64,000 nucleotides of DNA from Trissonchulus latispiculum (lineage: Eukaryota > Nematoda > Enoplea > Enoplida > Ironidae): positions 1 to 64,000 of the forward strand of contig JASAND010006958.1 of the NCBI GenBank assembly GCA_030248195.1. Direction: 5' to 3'. The position numbers and the translations under genes were made by a program. Positions 58,517 to 64,000 of this stretch are shown here, one piece after another. Positions within the stretch are counted from its first letter, which is position 1, and every line of letters begins with the position of its first letter. The notes beneath the pieces are model-generated. The model was not told the origin of the DNA. It searched no databases and worked only from the letters and a program-made list of their open reading frames with translations.

Positions 58517-58588
58517 GCCCGAGGTGGGGATCGAACCCACAACCTTCGGTTAACTAGACCGACGCTCTACCGATTGAGCCACCCGGGC
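58517..58588 (-). tRNA. tRNA-like gene, array copy 6
   Basis: Same 72 nt as copy 1. Confidence 0.68.
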
Positions 58589-58778
58589 ACAATCGAACCA
58601 AGCTTAAGTTGGAATTCGTTCCCAAACTGTAGTGACATTTTAGAAGACGCTTTCGCGCCAGCCCACACAGTCTGATGGGAGCAAACCTCGACCGTTTCAA
58701 ACCGTAATGGGCAAGACAAATGAAAGAACAAACGAAACTAAGATTGTCACTACAGCACCTCCGACCCGAAAATTTCGG

Positions 58779-58850
58779 GCCCGAGGTGGGGATCGAACCC
58801 ACAACCTTCGGTTAACTAGACCGACGCTCTACCGATTGAGCCACCCGGGC
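58779..58850 (-). tRNA. tRNA-like gene, array copy 7
   Basis: Same 72 nt as copy 1. Confidence 0.68.
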
Positions 58851-59040
58851 ACAATCGAACCAAGCTTAAGTTGGAATTCGTTCCCAAACTGTAGTGACAT
58901 TTTAGAAGACGCTTTCGCGCCAGCCCACACAGTCTGATGGGAGCAAACCTCGACCGTTTCAAACCGTAATGGGCAAGACAAATGAAAGAACAAACGAAAC
59001 TAAGATTGTCACTACAGCACCTCCGACCCGAAAATTTCGG

Positions 59041-59112
59041 GCCCGAGGTGGGGATCGAACCCACAACCTTCGGTTAACTAGACCGACGCTCTACCGATTG
59101 AGCCACCCGGGC
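59041..59112 (-). tRNA. tRNA-like gene, array copy 8
   Basis: Same 72 nt as copy 1. Confidence 0.68.
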
Positions 59113-59302
59113 ACAATCGAACCAAGCTTAAGTTGGAATTCGTTCCCAAACTGTAGTGACATTTTAGAAGACGCTTTCGCGCCAGCCCACACAGTCTGAT
59201 GGGAGCAAACCTCGACCGTTTCAAACCGTAATGGGCAAGACAAATGAAAGAACAAACGAAACTAAGATTGTCACTACAGCACCTCCGACCCGAAAATTTC
59301 GG

Positions 59303-59374
59303 GCCCGAGGTGGGGATCGAACCCACAACCTTCGGTTAACTAGACCGACGCTCTACCGATTGAGCCACCCGGGC
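59303..59374 (-). tRNA. tRNA-like gene, array copy 9
   Basis: Same 72 nt as copy 1. Confidence 0.68.
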
Positions 59375-59564
59375 ACAATCGAACCAAGCTTAAGTTGGAA
59401 TTCGTTCCCAAACTGTAGTGACATTTTAGAAGACGCTTTCGCGCCAGCCCACACAGTCTGATGGGAGCAAACCTCGACCGTTTCAAACCGTAATGGGCAA
59501 GACAAATGAAAGAACAAACGAAACTAAGATTGTCACTACAGCACCTCCGACCCGAAAATTTCGG

Positions 59565-59636
59565 GCCCGAGGTGGGGATCGAACCCACAACCTTCGGTTA
59601 ACTAGACCGACGCTCTACCGATTGAGCCACCCGGGC
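59565..59636 (-). tRNA. tRNA-like gene, array copy 10
   Basis: Same 72 nt as copy 1. Confidence 0.68.
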
Positions 59637-59826
59637 ACAATCGAACCAAGCTTAAGTTGGAATTCGTTCCCAAACTGTAGTGACATTTTAGAAGACGCTT
59701 TCGCGCCAGCCCACACAGTCTGATGGGAGCAAACCTCGACCGTTTCAAACCGTAATGGGCAAGACAAATGAAAGAACAAACGAAACTAAGATTGTCACTA
59801 CAGCACCTCCGACCCGAAAATTTCGG

Positions 59827-59898
59827 GCCCGAGGTGGGGATCGAACCCACAACCTTCGGTTAACTAGACCGACGCTCTACCGATTGAGCCACCCGGGC
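59827..59898 (-). tRNA. tRNA-like gene, array copy 11
   Basis: Same 72 nt as copy 1. Confidence 0.68.
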
Positions 59899-60088
59899 AC
59901 AATCGAACCAAGCTTAAGTTGGAATTCGTTCCCAAACTGTAGTGACATTTTAGAAGACGCTTTCGCGCCAGCCCACACAGTCTGATGGGAGCAAACCTCG
60001 ACCGTTTCAAACCGTAATGGGCAAGACAAATGAAAGAACAAACGAAACTAAGATTGTCACTACAGCACCTCCGACCCGAAAATTTCGG

Positions 60089-60160
60089 GCCCGAGGTGGG
60101 GATCGAACCCACAACCTTCGGTTAACTAGACCGACGCTCTACCGATTGAGCCACCCGGGC
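60089..60160 (-). tRNA. tRNA-like gene, array copy 12
   Basis: Same 72 nt as copy 1; its unit is cut off on the spacer side at about 60215. Confidence 0.68.
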
Positions 60161-60599
60161 ACAATCGAACCAAGCTTAAGTTGGAATTCGTTCCCAAACT
60201 GTAGTGACATTTTAAGAAAAATTTTTAGTCCCTCTGCATTATTCGCTCACGCACCATCAACCAACTCTGACTCAATAAATTTGAATCATTAATAAGGTAA
60301 TAATTCAGTTGTGTATTCTTTGTTACATGACAGATACCAATCAAGTATGGAAATTTAAATATAATCTTTTACTTTTTCCCAAACGAAGCTTCCCCTTTTC
60401 ACATGAATCGTGGCAACTTTCGGTAGTTCCAGTTAATTGACAGCGGAGTAATATCGCCAACCTCCTTCAGTTGTTGAATAGTAAGCTAAAAGACGTTGAA
60501 ATGCAAGACTAGATAACTTATAGTATGCCTGGTGATTACTTACAGATATGTTGCTTTACTTCACAGTTAATAGTGTCTTCACAAATTTAGTCAAATCAT

Positions 60600-60752
60600 T
60601 ACTTATTATTAATGCTATTATTATTATTATTGTTGTTGTTATTATTATTATTATTCATTTATTATTACATCATATATTATTCTTATTATTATTATTATTA
60701 TTAGTCATTTATTATTATATTATATATTATTATTATTGTTATTATTATTCAT
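60600..60752. repeat. (ATT/TTA)n microsatellite, imperfect
   Basis: About 150 bases of tta/att triplets with interruptions by ttg, catttatt and atat. The Ile/Leu-rich open frame across it is an artefact. Confidence 0.9.
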
Positions 60753-61886
60753 AGATTTTTTACTCATCTAAGGCTAGGGGGCAGCTGATGCAACAGTCCG
60801 CCTGTTTTATGCAGTTTTCTGCCGTGTCATACCACACTTGCCACCTTGGATGGGGTGACTGACATTGTCGTACAAGTTGTACTTAGCTTATCCTGATTTG
60901 ATGAAGTCCAGAAGTTGGATTTTTGAAAATTAGAATCCGTTTATGTGAGCTTTTGTACAGGATTATTTGAACTAACAATATCTTCCCTTCAGCAAAATTT
61001 TCTTAAGGGATAAGACAAAGAGGTAGTCACTCTGGAACGACAACATTTGAGTTTTGATATTTGGTTTTTTATTAAACTTTGCCGCTTTATCCGCTTTGAA
61101 AGACCAGTGGTCACACAACCTCATACTAAAACATTTTCATTTTAAGCTCATCATAGAACCATGTCTAACACAGTAAAGCTCATTTCTCATAATTTGAATG
61201 ATGTTTCTTTATATTTTGACCAAAAATTGCAATAAAATGTTATTGATATCAACTTGATATCCAAGCCATCTGATTCCTGCGATGTTAAACTGCTTCCGCT
61301 TCCGAGTGAACTTGTTACTGTCAAGTGAAGATAATAAAATCTCACTCCCGAAGAGCCAATAAGACTTTGAAAAAGCTGTGTCTTTATGTGTCAAATTACA
61401 AGTTCCTCCCGAAGCCTATTTAAGTAAGGGTTACAAATTGAAAATTTATTCCACATGCAATGCGTCCTCGCAAAAACAGTTTGACGTCGCTACCGATATC
61501 AGTTTGGGATCTTACGTATTTGTTGTCGGGAACATCTTAGTGCAATTTTGTTGCAGTGAAAAACAACGTCCAAGTTTCAGAAACTAGTTTACGGTGTTAA
61601 GGACGACCTGGAGGGGATCCCAAAAATCAAAACGGAAAATCTTTAGTATCAGGTGCTGGGCCAGCATGAGCTTGGCTAGCTGAAAAGTTGGCAAAGTTCA
61701 AAGTATTTCGATATTCGAAAAAAGCTAATTAATGTTCAAAAACACCAACCGAGCTTTTTTCAATACCAATAAAACAGGTTTTCGATTGATTACTGTTATT
61801 AATGTTAAATTGAAAGAACTGTTAAACTCCTCTATGTTAAAACTATACGGAACATTCTAAGCTACAATATCTTCTACAAGTTTATA

Positions 61887-62943
61887 AACTAAAGTCTAGC
61901 AAACTTAAACTGAACCAAAAGAGTGAATTTTGTGGAGAGTTTATTATTCAAGCTAAGTATGACAATGTATATATTTTCTGAAAGCTCAGAAATCAGAGAT
62001 TTCAAAAATTTTAAAAAAATTTTAAATTTTCCAATTTCATATTTCATAAATTTTGAAAACTGTAGGAAAAGAAAAAATAAACGAAAAGTAGTCGAGTTTG
62101 GTATCAAATGAAAGGTCTTGTTCAGGAGAATGCGAATATGTATCAATTAAGCGGGTTTGGGGCGGCAAGTGGTTCCAGCGGGCCCATATCCCGAAAAATA
62201 AAAGTTGCTCCGATCGCTACAAACTTGGGCTCATTTGAAAGCTCTCATCCCGCTGAGTAAAAGTTATAATTGGGTCATCGCTCAAAAATGCTGTCTGTGA
62301 AAGTTGAAGTGAAAGTGAAAGGAACCGACACGGCGGCTTCTTTGAAGTTTGTTTAAATTAGCTTATCTTACGCATACATGAAGATCCAAAGCTGCAATTT
62401 TCACGTAGTTGTGTATAATGATGAGACGCAAAATGTAGCACACTGGCTTGACTTGATTCAGCTCACCGCTTTTGCTAGCCTGGATTAAACCCTCCAAAAG
62501 TGCCCAAACAGCCCCAGTTTGGGGGTTTAAAGATGGATAACTTTCACAGACAGCATTTTTGAGCGATGACCCAATTATAACTTTTACTCAGCGGGATGAG
62601 AGCTTTCAAATGAGCCCAAGTTTGTAGCGATCGGAGCAACTTTTATTTTCGGGATATGGGCCCGCTGGAACCACGTGCCGCCCCAAACACGCTTAATTGA
62701 TACATATTCGCATTCTCCTGAACAGACCTTTCATTTGATACCAAACTCGACTACTTTTCGTTTATTTTTTCTTTTCCTACAGTTTTCAAAATTTATGAAA
62801 TTTGAAAATTTGAAAATTTTTTAAAATTTTTGAAATCTCTGATTTCTGAGCTTTCAGAAAATATATGCATTGTCATACTTAGCTTGGATAATAAACTCTC
62901 CACAAAATTCACTCTTTTGGTCCAGTTTAAGTTTGCTAGACTA
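61887..62943. repeat. Long inverted repeat with ~430-bp arms
   Basis: The left arm starts AGTCTAGCAAAC (about 61890) and the right arm ends GTTTGCTAGACT (about 62943). Arms stay complementary inwards to 'atgctgtctgtgaaag' at 62289 and 'ctttcacagacagcat' at 62541, with about 90-95% match by eye. The loop is about 240 bases. A transcript through it would fold into a long double-stranded hairpin. No coding frame or clear target duplication. Confidence 0.82.
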
Positions 62944-64000
62944 TAGAAAGTATAAACTGTCGGACTAGCCACGGAGAGGTTTTGCACAAAAACTAAAACA
63001 AAACAAATTTCCCACTACCTTAGTGCCTCTGTAAGAATCGTATTTACTTATTTGAGTACAAAACCATTAACGGAGGTTAAAACGAAGCCCTCCACACGGT
63101 ACAGAGCACAATTCAAGTAGTAGTCCAAGCAAACATTTTGTGTTCTTGACAGAACTAGCACCGTGGTTTTCGGCTTAAAGAACAGACTGTCTATGCACTT
63201 GAGCAATCGAATTATTCCACAAGATAAGGAGTATCAAAGGATTCTAAACATACAAAAATGCAGAAATGATGCTTTAGCATAAGGTAGACCACGTATACAC
63301 ACAGAAGAGGTATCTCAGTTTGCACAAAATCCAAGATACTCATTTATGCCAGTCCGCTATCAGATGGCATACATATTCTAGTTGATTTGCCGAAAAATGA
63401 AAACTATTTGTACAGGGATATTTAAAGTCGTTGTAACTGAAAAGTCACATTTGTACATTGTACAAGTTCTAACTGGTCCAGTAGGTTTGAAAGTGCAATG
63501 TGTTAGTGCAGACGTTTAGTATAATTACTAGTATTTTTCAAATTTATTGCAGTGTGTCTAACATCGTGCAGACAAATATTTCTACATGTTTATTTGTAGG
63601 ATCTTTAATACCATTTATCCAGTACCATTGTTGCTTAATTTATAAATGAATTCAAGACAAGACAGATTATACAAGAGTTGCATCAGAAGGTATAGTAGGT
63701 TTTAGTATCAGTAAATAATTGGCACCTTAACATATATTTTTATTTATGTTTAGGTAAAATGTTGATATTAATCATTAGAGGCATAAGAGATCAGCTAATT
63801 ACTTGACCAGTCTTTAATTGTTATCCTTAAACTGCAATTATTTTGCTTTTGCAATTTGTGAGAATGAAGGTAGAGCACTGAGGATGAAATAAAACTGCCA
63901 GAACAGGAGATAAGCACAGGAGTAGAAACCAGCAAACAGGAAATCCCGCATGCTGTAATCTGGGGTGGGCGTGTCGCGGTTTGAGGTTCAGACATTGATT
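62944..64000. other. No supported feature
   Basis: AT-rich sequence up to the window edge, with no conserved repeat or splice-bounded open stretch that I can support. Confidence 0.4.

Larger units (their letters stand above)
57149..60215. repeat. 262-bp tandem array with tRNA-like genes (about 11.7 units)
   Basis: The period is exactly 262 bases throughout, and the units look identical by eye, including over non-tRNA sequence. Each unit has one tRNA-like gene on the minus strand and about 190 bases of spacer. The array starts part-way into a unit at 57149 and ends abruptly at about 60215 in 'attttaagaa'. Such uniformity means recent amplification or continuing homogenisation. Open frames on both strands (76 and 82 codons per unit) are artefacts of the tRNA body and appear as spurious proteins in many genomes. 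Confidence 0.92.

Noticed and set aside
57149..60215. CRISPR-like array
   Set aside because: Eukaryotic context; units are identical over the full 262 bases with no variable spacers, and each contains a tRNA fold.
57244..60292. Many 76-82 codon frames on both strands in the array
   Set aside because: They read through the tRNA body and spacer of each unit; no independent coding evidence.
60548..60754. Ile/Leu-rich 'membrane protein' frame
   Set aside because: Translation of the ATT/TTA microsatellite.

Overview
This is AT-rich eukaryotic nuclear DNA, most likely from an invertebrate animal. Evidence: split coding sequences with GT-AG introns, signal-peptide and Ser/Thr-rich mucin-like exons, a Ty3/gypsy-type retroelement with an envelope-like gene, many short DNA transposons (hAT- and PIF/Harbinger-like), tRNA-related tandem repeats and long palindromes. 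There are no bacterial operons and no CRISPR array. The species cannot be named from sequence alone.

Host genes: two paralogous genes lie head-to-tail on the minus strand. Gene 1 (about 19.1 to 5.3 kb) has five exons I could join: signal peptide, Cys-rich domain, a 30-nt microexon, a second Cys-rich domain, and a huge Ser/Thr-repeat exon. All junctions are phase 1 and the joined frame stays open (4359 nt, 1452 aa). Gene 2 (about 53.5 to 30.8 kb) keeps the same five exons in the same order, but its second exon is partly replaced, its second Cys-domain exon carries a 1-nt deletion, and its Ser/Thr exon is only about 150 aa. Most intron-length differences between the genes are accounted for by recognisable insertions: a 15-kb retroelement, a palindrome, and Harbinger-like and hAT-like MITEs.

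Retroelement (35.7-50.9 kb, minus strand): about 1-kb LTRs, about 99% identical by eye, bracket an unusual polyprotein layout: Gag with a CCHC knuckle, then in the same frame a class-I-like envelope protein, then a -1-frame Pol with two tandem retropepsin domains and a reverse transcriptase cut off just after YIDD, then an integrase with an OTU-like cysteine protease at its C-terminus, then two small paralogous Cys-motif (possibly zinc-binding) accessory ORFs. It has an in-frame stop, two frameshifts at C-runs, and an apparent internal deletion of the RT thumb and RNase H. This copy is therefore defective, or in part mis-sequenced.

Repeats: an unnamed ~0.9-kb dispersed family (four copies); three hAT-like MITEs with 8-bp target duplications (one is 7/8); three Harbinger-like MITEs with TTA/TAA duplications; three long inverted repeats (13.8-14.9, 15.4-16.2, 61.9-63.0 kb); and a near-identical 262-bp tandem array (57.1-60.2 kb), each unit holding one tRNA-like gene on the minus strand. 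Stretches not listed (about 5.0-5.3, 8.9-10.1, 12.1-13.2, 20.2-23.6, 27.3-30.2, 55.9-57.1, 60.8-61.8 and 63.0-64.0 kb) show nothing I can support beyond simple AT-rich sequence.
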